In this document: positions 9,145 to 17,374 of the stretch, piece by piece | How positions within the stretch are numbered: position 1 is the first letter of the stretch | Layout: every line of letters starts with the position of its first letter | From: Candidatus Kerfeldbacteria bacterium CG08_land_8_20_14_0_20_40_16 | GTDB lineage: Bacteria; Patescibacteriota; Patescibacteriia; UM-FILTER-42-10 | NCBI GenBank assembly: GCA_002774635.1 | Contig: PEXU01000042.1 | Span: 1-40,366, forward strand | DNA: 40,366 nt | Direction: 5' to 3' | Notes under the pieces: generated by a model | What the model saw: the letters and a program-made list of their open reading frames with translations, nothing else | Told to the model about the DNA's origin: nothing | Database searches by the model: none | Translations under genes and position numbers: made by a program

Positions 9145-10383
9145 TTATATTTTTTTGGGATGAAATAAGATTAAAACAACCACAGCAATTACAAGCAGAA
9201 ATCCTAAAATAATTCCTGCGGTTAGATAAGAGGTTTTTTCCACCTCGTTAACATTGATGAGATTTAATTCATTTTTTATTTTTGTTATAAAATCAGAATT
9301 ATCGTAAGTTAATGAATAACCGTACTGCGCTTTAAAACCATCGGTAAGACCATCATTGCTGGTGTCGGGATCATTGGGATCACCGCCAATTTTTTCTTCT
9401 ACTGTATCTGGTAAGCCATCTTGATCAGTATCCACACCGTTTGATTTCCGAGCATCGTCAATCGCTTGAATAATGTTAATATCAGCCGTTCTTTTGGGAG
9501 TAGCATTATCATCGCGCAGGGGATCGAAGCCATTTTTTATTTCGAAATCATCGGTAAGTCCGTCGTCATCGCTATCTGGATCATTGGGATCTGTTCCATT
9601 TTGTAATTCCTCCTCATTAGGCAGATTATCATTGTCGTCATCGCGCTTAGGAACGTTATTTTCTGGCGGAGTGTTGGTTAAGGGGGTATTAGTATTTAAA
9701 TTGATGTTGTTATTAGAATTTTGATTAAGATTCTGATTAAGATTGACATTAATATTACTATTAATATTCTGATTCTGATTCTGATTCAAATTACCTTCTG
9801 AAGGAGGAGTAGAATTTAAGTTATTGTTTTCATTGATGTTATAATTGCCGTTAACATTTTCATTACCATTGGTACCATTGATGTTTTCATTAACATTTGC
9901 ATTGGTATTAACAGGAGGATTCCCGTTAATATTTTGATCTGGTACCGGTGGAATTTCGCCGGTATTGTTTACGATTATATTGTTAAATTCACTCAAATAA
10001 GAATAATTATCATTATCAACCGCCACCGCGTATACCCGGTAGATCCCGTCAATTGACTGATTGGTACTCCAGGTATATTGCCAGCGATTCCCGCCGATAT
10101 TATTGCCGTTATAAACAAAGGCAAAGCGACCACTTACTTCCACAAAATGAAATTCCACGCGGGGTACGGTTACATTGGTTTGAGCGGTTGCTTGGATATT
10201 ACCGCTTAAAAAAGCATTATTGGAGGGCTCTAAAAGCGCAATGATTACATTTGCTCCTTGGGCAATTTTAGGATTCAGAAAGAACAGGCTGAATGAACAG
10301 ATTGAAGCAATAACAAAGGAAGAAATTGCGATGATGAATATTAAAGTAGGAAATGATAATCTATTTTTCATTTTTCCTCCCAA
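9145..10383 (-). CDS. surface protein: N-terminal TM, Ig-like domain, Asn-rich linker, thrombospondin type 3-like Ca-binding repeats, C-terminal TM
   Basis: N-terminal hydrophobic segment. Asn-rich NENINGTNGNENVNGNYNINENNN tract. RDDDNDNLPNEEELQNGTDPNDPDSDDDGLTDDFEIKNGFDP and VDTDQDGLPDTVEEKIGGDPNDPDTSNDGLTDGF. C-terminal YLTAGIILGFLLVIAVVVLILFHPKKI. Start more likely 10371 (ATGA overlap with the upstream gene). Confidence 0.85.
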   Translation of the reverse strand: MGGKMKNRLSFPTLIFIIAISSFVIASICSFSLFFLNPKIAQGANVIIALLEPSNNAFLSGNIQATAQTNVTVPRVEFHFVEVSGRFAFVYNGNNIGGNRWQYTWSTNQSIDGIYRVYAVAVDNDNYSYLSEFNNIIVNNTGEIPPVPDQNINGNPPVNTNANVNENINGTNGNENVNGNYNINENNNLNSTPPSEGNLNQNQNQNINSNINVNLNQNLNQNSNNNINLNTNTPLTNTPPENNVPKRDDDNDNLPNEEELQNGTDPNDPDSDDDGLTDDFEIKNGFDPLRDDNATPKRTADINIIQAIDDARKSNGVDTDQDGLPDTVEEKIGGDPNDPDTSNDGLTDGFKAQYGYSLTYDNSDFITKIKNELNLINVNEVEKTSYLTAGIILGFLLVIAVVVLILFHPKKI

Positions 10384-11855
10384 GAAATAATGGTATATTC
10401 ACCGCTGGTCGGAAAACTTGGTGGTGGACCGTAAGTAAGATTGGGGTCAAAATTTAAATGCCTTAAGTTATATCCGGTTCCATCGGTATAGGCAAAACCG
10501 TAACGCTGATTAGTGGCAATAGCGCCATAAAGAGTCAATATGTCACGATAAACGTTATCAGCGCAATGAGCGGGATTTTGTTGGTAAGCGGAGCGGTTCG
10601 GGTAGTAAAATCGGGTAACTGCTCCCTTTTGAGCGATGAGTGCGGCATCAATCTCTAAATCATCCTCGCTATAAAAACCGACCGCCACATTAGTTTGGGC
10701 AATTAAGCCTATTACGTTGCTCTCATCGTGATTGGTATATTTAAGATCATTATTAATAATGATATTGGCATTGGCCGAAGCAAGTGGTTCTCGGGCGGCA
10801 ACAAGAGTCATTTTATCATTGTCAATTTGTCCATCAACCCAGACATCATCCTCAATAAAAATTAATCCATTACTAGGAACTGCTATGCCAAGTGAACTAG
10901 CACCTTTATAGGTAAATTGAGTTTCCGTTGCAATTGACCAAATATCGGAATAATCATACCACCAAGAATACCAGCGGTAGCGGCAATAAGCTTGGCTGGT
11001 TACCTTTTTAATATCCACCGTGTGATTGACATTAAAATGAACATGATAACCTTGGGTTCCAGAACTGGTAAGGTAAATTCCGCCCTCAATGGCCTTTGTT
11101 TTCACAATCGCTAAATCAGCAGTTATCCCATTAAAGTCAAGGGGGGGAACAGGAAAGGTTCGACCCGCCGCAAATACATCTGGGCGAGCGGGAACCGATT
11201 GGGGAGGAAGAGGATCTTGGGGGGGAACATGAGTATGGACCCCAAATTCTTGGGAACCCCCGTGATCAGGATCATCATATTTATCTTTAGCGGAAGAAAC
11301 GATATTATGGGCCAAACCATCGAATCTTATTCCGTCATTGGAATGAATTGGACCCCAGACTTCGGTGCCCTCACCAAAACGCATTTTATCGTTTGCCACC
11401 ACGGCGTAGGTAGAGAAAGAGGGGATCCCCATTTTTAACACTACCGTCGTAGTTAAGTCCGGTTGGTCCAAAAGATAACCGGTAGATTCGATAGTAATGA
11501 TAGTCGATCCACTCTCCGGAGCGACAATATTCAAACTGAATTTGCCGATCACATTGCCGTTGATATCCCGGTAATCATGAAGATAAGGCCCTGGTCCTCC
11601 CGTACCGTCGGTAAAATCATCCGGTACATGAGCCAAATGCCAGCGGTAGTAATTAGCGCCTGCTTCCGCTATCTCCAATATTTTTTGTTGCCGAATCTTA
11701 AAATTAGTCGCTTTCGCCTGGCTGATAACGTAGGAAGCAGAGGCGGTCAAAAGAATAACCAGAATGCCGAAGAAAATCAATAAAGTAATAAGAGTATATC
11801 CCGAAAAGGGAGATTTCTTTTCCGTTTTTTTTCTTTTGGCTGGTCTCCTTTGCAT
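10368..11855 (-). CDS. PilX/GspK-like minor pilin with non-canonical prepilin N-terminus
   Basis: KSPFSG|YTLITLLIFFGILVILLTASASYVISQAKATNFKIRQQKILEIAEAGANYYRW: prepilin-like helix followed by the PilX-type EAG segment. Large C-terminal domain. Confidence 0.75.
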   Translation of the reverse strand: MQRRPAKRKKTEKKSPFSGYTLITLLIFFGILVILLTASASYVISQAKATNFKIRQQKILEIAEAGANYYRWHLAHVPDDFTDGTGGPGPYLHDYRDINGNVIGKFSLNIVAPESGSTIITIESTGYLLDQPDLTTTVVLKMGIPSFSTYAVVANDKMRFGEGTEVWGPIHSNDGIRFDGLAHNIVSSAKDKYDDPDHGGSQEFGVHTHVPPQDPLPPQSVPARPDVFAAGRTFPVPPLDFNGITADLAIVKTKAIEGGIYLTSSGTQGYHVHFNVNHTVDIKKVTSQAYCRYRWYSWWYDYSDIWSIATETQFTYKGASSLGIAVPSNGLIFIEDDVWVDGQIDNDKMTLVAAREPLASANANIIINNDLKYTNHDESNVIGLIAQTNVAVGFYSEDDLEIDAALIAQKGAVTRFYYPNRSAYQQNPAHCADNVYRDILTLYGAIATNQRYGFAYTDGTGYNLRHLNFDPNLTYGPPPSFPTSGEYTIISWEEK

Positions 11856-11856
11856 C

Positions 11857-12465
11857 TTATAGATTTGTTTTAAGATTTCTGATCATTACGCTGGTTTCGA
11901 TTGAAATTGGATCCGGAGGAAAATTAGGTTCAACATCAACAATAAACTTTAAATGAACCAACTTTACTTCGTTTAAATTAATTGGGTAAGGAAACGGATC
12001 TTCAGTTCCGGTATAATTTTCATCAAAATAAGTAAATATTGCGCCTTGATTTCTAACATTGGTAACTACTGGGGAGATTACTTCATTTTCAGAAGGATAT
12101 TCAACTGGGTTCACAGTAGGCTCAACCACCCCTTTCTTAAAATCAATACCATCTAAGAAGTAGCGAATTCGTTCCCGATCACCATCATTATCAATATCAG
12201 CATAGAAGATTATTGATTGTTCTTGAGCACCTTCTAGTAAGTAGGCGCCATTGTCAGCGTTTTGTGCCTTTCTTAATTCTTTGGCTAGGGAATCCATGAC
12301 TTTTCTTAAGGTGTCTTGAGCAAGCGCTTGATCGCGTGATTGCGTAAAAACCCGGTTCCCTTGAACAATAAATTGATATACAATTGTACCGACAATGCCA
12401 ATAATACCCATGACAATAATCATTTCAATAAGAGTGAAGCCACTAATTTTATGCTGGCGAAACAT
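11857..12465 (-). CDS. type IV prepilin / pseudopilin (minor)
   Basis: MFRQHKISG|FTLIEMIIVMGIIGIVGTIVY, canonical prepilin peptidase site with Glu5. Confidence 0.88.
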   Translation of the reverse strand: MFRQHKISGFTLIEMIIVMGIIGIVGTIVYQFIVQGNRVFTQSRDQALAQDTLRKVMDSLAKELRKAQNADNGAYLLEGAQEQSIIFYADIDNDGDRERIRYFLDGIDFKKGVVEPTVNPVEYPSENEVISPVVTNVRNQGAIFTYFDENYTGTEDPFPYPINLNEVKLVHLKFIVDVEPNFPPDPISIETSVMIRNLKTNL

Positions 12466-12474
12466 AGGAGCTGG

Positions 12475-14670
12475 TTATAAAGGAGTTAGAAAGTATTCCA
12501 CTTGCGAAGTGCCGTTAACCGTTGCCGAGGTATTAAGCGGCTCATAACCATCAAGGGTAAGATCAAGAGAATAAGTATCATTATTCAGGTTGCTAAAGAA
12601 AACTTGTCCCGGAGGGATGCAAGAAGAAGTGTATCCAATTTTAATGTCAGAAATCACCGGCGTATAAGCCAGATCTTCCGTACTTAGGAAAACTTTGTAG
12701 CGGATGTACTGATTACCACTATGAGCAGCCTGGATTGCAGAACCGCTACTGGGATAAAATGTGTCGGAAGTACCATCTGGTCCAACAAAGTTCCAAGTGT
12801 GGTTATCGTTATTGGTCGCTATTTGAAACTTGACACTTCCGGTACCTGATTCGGGTATTTGGGAAGACGGAAGCCAAGTCAATGTGCCAAAATTACTGGC
12901 CGTTCCGGTATTAAATGATGAAGAGATTAATTCTCCGCTGGAAGCATACGCTACCTGAAGATAAGAAATAGAAATATCGTCTAAAATGGGAGTAAGAAGG
13001 GGATCGGTAGTGGCAAATACCACCCGGAAAAGTAAATCACTACCGGGATTAGCAAAAATATGTTCCTCCCCGGGGATCACAGGATCAAAATTTGATCCGC
13101 CGTTGGCAGACAAAAAATAATTAATCGTTTGATTATTAAGAATTTCAGTAGCAGTTAGAGTTGCCCTAGTGATTCTTCCGGCGTTGCTGTTGAGTTTGAT
13201 TGTCTGAGCGGTTCCTTCGGGAAGATACTGCCCGTCCTGTTTTTCCAGAGTCACTTGTCCCAGATTAATGTCCCAATCCGCTGTAGTTACTGAGGTATCC
13301 CGATAAGTATTGGAACTGAAATCCTCAAAATAATTATTGTTATTTTCAGTGTAATTCAAGGTCAAATTACCGGGAGTACTAAAGGCCTCAATATTTCCAT
13401 CATCGCTAGCATATTTAGTTAAATCGCTAAATTCTTCTTGACCCGATCCGCCGGACCAATCATTTTGTTCAAAAAAACCAAAGCCCGTAACTTTAGTTTC
13501 TTCATATCCTGTTTTGGAAAGTATTGCCTCTGCTCCGGTAAGAGCGGTTTTGGTTCCGGTGTCTTTAATCGTTACTCGTAGTGAATTTGCCGTGTGAGGA
13601 CTTAACACTAAAGAGGTGTTTTGAGCTGTATCCGGCAAGATATTCAAAAGAATCGGAGGAATAATACCCGCCACGTCATAATCGGCGGATGTTTCCAGCA
13701 AGGTGTAATTATCCCATTCCAGATCTACTAAAGAGAGATTACCCTGGTCATTAGTAGGAGGCTCTGATGAATATTTTGGTACATCCGGATCAGTACCGAT
13801 CAGTCTTTCTCCCCAAATAGCAAGAGGAATATTGGGAATGGGGGCACAAGTATCATCGACCGTATAAACATTTAAAGTACTAATCGAATCAATAGCGAAG
13901 CTTACTTCAGTTACCTCTTCTTCAATAATTGATAGATTTGGCTTTACCGGATTAGGAAGGCTGATCGGATCGATAGCATAAGTTGAATCCCGGCTATATC
14001 CCACTTTAGTTGCTTCAATATGATACCCTTCGATACTTGGGGGCAGGCTTAAAACCTGTAAATTGCCATCATTGTCAGTGGTATTAGTAATATTAATTAT
14101 GGGAATAACCGAGTTGTTAGTTATGTTTAAGATAGCTTGGGGAACAGGCAGGCCGGAAGAATTAAAAACTTTAATTAATAACGATCCGGTTGATGCGGCC
14201 GATTCTAACCCTTTGGGAACAACCAGAGTGGAAAGCAAAACAGGATCAGCTCTCGGATTGTTCCATTTTATACTTACCTCCGCTTTTTTATAGTCATTGG
14301 GTACCGTATCAACCGGTTTGCCAGGAATGGTGCCTAGAGCATTTCCGTCAAAGGGATCATCGATATAATCTACTCTGGTCTGAACAGTAAATTCAAAATT
14401 GCTCTGATTAATTGTTTGATTAGCGGGGATTTCACCATGCGGCCACCCCGTGGTTGTTCCCACCGCAGCGTAGGGCATATTTCTAATAACTTCCAATTTT
14501 TCATTGGCGATGGCGGTAGCAATGACTTTTGATCGCGAGACGGCCAGGGCCTGAATCGCCTGATCAAATCCACCAATAATAAAAATACCAGCAGTCACAA
14601 AAATTCCAATTACCACTATTAATTCAATTAGTGTAAATCCGCTGGTTTTTTTCTTTTTGTTCATTTTCAT
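12475..14670 (-). CDS. large (731 aa) prepilin-type protein with CnaB/carboxypeptidase-regulatory-like domains
   Basis: KKKKTSG|FTLIELIVVIGIFVTAGIFIIGG followed by several beta-rich segments (GSLLIKVFNSSGLPVPQAILNITNNS..., TLNVYTVDDTCAPIPNIPLAIWGERL..., SLRVTIKDTGTKTALTGAEAILSKTGYEETKVTG...). Confidence 0.85.
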   Translation of the reverse strand: MKMNKKKKTSGFTLIELIVVIGIFVTAGIFIIGGFDQAIQALAVSRSKVIATAIANEKLEVIRNMPYAAVGTTTGWPHGEIPANQTINQSNFEFTVQTRVDYIDDPFDGNALGTIPGKPVDTVPNDYKKAEVSIKWNNPRADPVLLSTLVVPKGLESAASTGSLLIKVFNSSGLPVPQAILNITNNSVIPIINITNTTDNDGNLQVLSLPPSIEGYHIEATKVGYSRDSTYAIDPISLPNPVKPNLSIIEEEVTEVSFAIDSISTLNVYTVDDTCAPIPNIPLAIWGERLIGTDPDVPKYSSEPPTNDQGNLSLVDLEWDNYTLLETSADYDVAGIIPPILLNILPDTAQNTSLVLSPHTANSLRVTIKDTGTKTALTGAEAILSKTGYEETKVTGFGFFEQNDWSGGSGQEEFSDLTKYASDDGNIEAFSTPGNLTLNYTENNNNYFEDFSSNTYRDTSVTTADWDINLGQVTLEKQDGQYLPEGTAQTIKLNSNAGRITRATLTATEILNNQTINYFLSANGGSNFDPVIPGEEHIFANPGSDLLFRVVFATTDPLLTPILDDISISYLQVAYASSGELISSSFNTGTASNFGTLTWLPSSQIPESGTGSVKFQIATNNDNHTWNFVGPDGTSDTFYPSSGSAIQAAHSGNQYIRYKVFLSTEDLAYTPVISDIKIGYTSSCIPPGQVFFSNLNNDTYSLDLTLDGYEPLNTSATVNGTSQVEYFLTPL

Positions 14671-14682
14671 TCACCCTAGACT

Positions 14683-14690
14683 ATTATAAC
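14683..14690 (-). promoter_or_regulatory. extended -10 promoter (TGTTATAAT) for the minor-pilin cassette
   Basis: Minus strand reads gtgTTATAATag just upstream of the 14670 start; the TATAAT hexamer lies at 14688-14683. -35 weak. Confidence 0.45.
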
Positions 14691-14721
14691 ACAAATATTC
14701 AAATCGCCTAGCTTTGTTGAA

Positions 14722-14754
14722 TTGACAGTTTAAACCAATCAAGATATTTTGATT
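14722..14754 (+). promoter_or_regulatory. sigma70-like promoter of the cysteine desulfurase gene (TTGACA-N17-TATTTT) with an inverted repeat over the -10
   Basis: TTGACA 14722-14727, TATTTT 14745-14750. AATCAA (14737-14742)-N6-TTGATT (14749-14754) overlaps the -10. Confidence 0.6.
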
Positions 14755-14781
14755 GCAGGAGGGAAACTAATCCAAAGAACT

Positions 14782-15960
14782 ATGGGAAAGATAATCTATT
14801 TAGATCACGCGGCCACTACTTACCTAGACCCAAAAGTCAAAAAAGCCATGGAGCCGTATGAGCGAGAGTGTTATGGGAATCCTAATAGTGTCCATAGTGC
14901 CGGAAGAAAGATGTTGTTGGCAGTTGATCAGGCAAGGAAAAACGTTGCCGATTTTCTTAATTGTACCACTCGAGAAATTGTTTTTACTTCCGGTGCAACG
15001 GAAAGCAACAATTTTGCCTTACGGGGAGTAATTAAAGCTTATCAGGCGAACGGGGTAAAAAATCCTGAGATAATCACTACGCCAATTGAGCATCCCTCTA
15101 TTTTTAAAACCTGCCAAGATTTGAAAAAAGACGGTGTTGGAATCAAATACCTTCCTATTGATCAGGAAGGAATAATTAATTTAAAATCGTTATTCAAACT
15201 GGTATCCTCTGCTACGGTATTAGTTACCGTAATGTATGTTAATAATGAAATTGGAACCATTGAGCCGATCCGCGAGATTGGGAAAATCATTAAAAAGATA
15301 AATGAAACACGAAAGTTACCAATTATTTTTCATACGGATGGAGTGCAGGCTGCCCAATATTTAACTTGTGATGTTGATTATCTGCACGTTGACCTACTTT
15401 CTTTATCGGGGCATAAAGTACATGGTCCCCAGGGAATCGGTGCGCTCTATGTCCGGAAGAATACTCCATTAAAAGCGATTCAGACCGGTGGTGATCAAGA
15501 GTACGGGCTAAGAGCTGGTACTTTGAATGTCGCCGGGATTGTTGGCTTTAGCAAAGCTTTAGAAATTGCTTCGCGCTCGAAATCCGAGAACGCAAATAAG
15601 ATCAGTAGGGCAAGAGATTGGATGATCAAAAAACTTATTGCTGAAATTCCAAACATCAGAATTATCGGGCCGCAGGGAAACAAAAGAATACCCAGTAATA
15701 TTTACTTTCGGGCAAGGGGGATATTAGGTTCAGATGTTGTTTTTATGATGGATAATAATGCAAAAATTGCTATTTCCACCGGCTCCGCTTGCAGTGCGGG
15801 TGCGGCGGAACCCTCCCTCGTACTTTTGGCGTTAGGCTTAGATGCTCAAAAAGCTAAAGAAGGGGTAAGGGTAACTCTGGATAAAAACAATACCCCCTTG
15901 GAATTGAAGGTATTTATTAACTCTCTTAAGAAGATAATCAAGGAGATCGGTTCTCAATAA
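14782..15960 (+). CDS. cysteine desulfurase (NifS/IscS class)
   Basis: MGKIIYLDHAATTYLDPKV, TSGATESNNFALRG, HTDGVQAAQ, SLSGHKVHGPQGIGALYV, STGSACSAG. The track start (TTG 14749) lies inside the promoter -10; ATG 14782 fits the family N-terminus. Confidence 0.95.
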   Translation: MGKIIYLDHAATTYLDPKVKKAMEPYERECYGNPNSVHSAGRKMLLAVDQARKNVADFLNCTTREIVFTSGATESNNFALRGVIKAYQANGVKNPEIITTPIEHPSIFKTCQDLKKDGVGIKYLPIDQEGIINLKSLFKLVSSATVLVTVMYVNNEIGTIEPIREIGKIIKKINETRKLPIIFHTDGVQAAQYLTCDVDYLHVDLLSLSGHKVHGPQGIGALYVRKNTPLKAIQTGGDQEYGLRAGTLNVAGIVGFSKALEIASRSKSENANKISRARDWMIKKLIAEIPNIRIIGPQGNKRIPSNIYFRARGILGSDVVFMMDNNAKIAISTGSACSAGAAEPSLVLLALGLDAQKAKEGVRVTLDKNNTPLELKVFINSLKKIIKEIGSQ

Positions 15961-15961
15961 T

Positions 15962-16249
15962 TCAAAACGGATTCTCAAGGTTTAACGGGCTGTTATTAGT
16001 CACCGCTGTTTTTAGTTCCAGATCGTCAACTACTTTTTCAAATAGCTGCTGGTTAATGACTTCTTTCTTGCTCTGGATTAGACTGGGGTCGATCGTTTGT
16101 TTTTCTGCTATTGGCAAATATAGATACTGATACAGAAAAAACAAAATATAAAGAATTCCAATCAGCATGATTAAATAAGCAATTTTAACACCGTTTCTTC
16201 TAAGGAAGGGTGGAATTTTTTTTAATGAAAATGAAAAATTTAAATCCAT
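15962..16249 (-). CDS. short single-TM protein in the pilP position of the pilus operon
   Basis: 95 aa, one TM (VKIAYLIMLIGILYILFFLYQYLYLP), follows pilO by 1 nt. No recognisable lipobox. Confidence 0.65.
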   Translation of the reverse strand: MDLNFSFSLKKIPPFLRRNGVKIAYLIMLIGILYILFFLYQYLYLPIAEKQTIDPSLIQSKKEVINQQLFEKVVDDLELKTAVTNNSPLNLENPF

Positions 16250-16250
16250 A

Positions 16251-16814
16251 TTATAGCCAATATACTTTAGCAGTTATGTTAACTGAAATTAAAGAATTAC
16301 TGGTTGTTAAATCAACTTCGTTGCTTAGTTTAGAAAATTTAGCGCTGGCATTAATTGATTCAATTATTACATAAAAAGGCTTTCGATTAATTTCCTGCAT
16401 CCAGTTCACTAATTCCTGATAAGTAGTAGTAAAGTCAATTCCCAGCGCACTAACCATCAATCCAGAGTCTAAAGGAGTGGGATTGGAAAGATTTAGCACT
16501 TGATCCTTTAAACCATTATTTTGAGCAAGTGCTTCCAGGGCGGTAATTAGTTCCAGTGTTTCATTGCGGGAGAAAATTGCCGGCGTAATTTTTTCTTTAT
16601 TGGACTCAATTTCTTTAATCTCCCTCTCTAATCGGACAATATTCTGACGTTGCTGAAAAATAAATTCATAATTTACTCTCTGATCATAAATATTCTGACT
16701 TAGAACTTCTATCTTTTTTTGAAAAGGAAGAACAATAAACACAATAATAATTATAATGATCAGAAAGAAAAAAGAAGTAAGAATATATAATTTTATTTTA
16801 GGCGTTATTTTCAT
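16251..16814 (-). CDS. pilO: type IV pilus alignment protein PilO-like
   Basis: N-terminal TM plus coiled coil (FQKKIEVLSQNIYDQRVNYEFIFQQRQNIVRLEREIKEIE), GLMVSALGIDFTTTYQELVNWMQEI; ATGA overlap with pilN. Confidence 0.8.
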   Translation of the reverse strand: MKITPKIKLYILTSFFFLIIIIIIVFIVLPFQKKIEVLSQNIYDQRVNYEFIFQQRQNIVRLEREIKEIESNKEKITPAIFSRNETLELITALEALAQNNGLKDQVLNLSNPTPLDSGLMVSALGIDFTTTYQELVNWMQEINRKPFYVIIESINASAKFSKLSNEVDLTTSNSLISVNITAKVYWL

Positions 16815-17374
16815 TGATTTTCCAATCCCGTCATTACGGTGACTAATTTACCACTTAATTCGAAATTAATATTTACTTTAGTAAGAAGGTTAGAAATAGG
16901 AGACTGGATTTCGGTGAAGAAATCAGAATTCTCTAAACTGTCCTTAAAATTTAGTAGCGCATCACGAGTAGCCGCCTTACCGGTAAATTTAAATTCAGAT
17001 GTATTTTTCTGCAATACAAACGAAGATAGGGTAACCCCGGGAGGTACCAGGCTAGATATATTTTTCAATTCTGAGGTCCAGTTGGTATACTCAGATTGGA
17101 TCTGATTAATATTAATTAATAAATTATTAAAATTTTTTACAGACTTTTCTAAGTCAATCGGTTCCTCTTTCTCAATATTTTGTTTTAGGGCAAGGGTTTC
17201 CTGAGTAATACTATCTAGCTTGTTTTCTAACAAAACTTGGGCGATAAATAAAAATGCGACTACAATTAGTAAAACAGATAAAAAAATAATTGATATTCTT
17301 CTTAACAGAGAATAGTTTTTTTGAAAGCGGTTTGCTTCCTTTTGAACGGGAGAAATAAGATTAAGGGTAATCAT
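16811..17374 (-). CDS. pilN: type IV pilus alignment protein PilN-like (fimbrial assembly)
   Basis: MITLNLISPVQK N-terminus typical of PilN binding to PilM, one TM, LVPPGVTLSSFVLQKNTSEFKFTGKAATRDALLNF. Confidence 0.85.
   Translation of the reverse strand: MITLNLISPVQKEANRFQKNYSLLRRISIIFLSVLLIVVAFLFIAQVLLENKLDSITQETLALKQNIEKEEPIDLEKSVKNFNNLLININQIQSEYTNWTSELKNISSLVPPGVTLSSFVLQKNTSEFKFTGKAATRDALLNFKDSLENSDFFTEIQSPISNLLTKVNINFELSGKLVTVMTGLENQ

Noticed and set aside
9660-9930. Short-period repeats (attctgattctgattctgatt, attaacattttcatt) that look like a microsatellite or degenerate CRISPR
   Set aside because: They are codon repeats of the Asn/Gln-rich linker of the 9145-10383 protein; no conserved repeat/spacer spacing.
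11463-11783. 106-aa plus-strand ORF
   Set aside because: Antisense to the PilX-like gene; no motif, and that gene has a coherent prepilin N-terminus in this region.
14749-14781. TTG start for the cysteine desulfurase in the ORF track
   Set aside because: Falls in the predicted -10 box; the family N-terminus starts at MGKIIYLDHAATT (14782).
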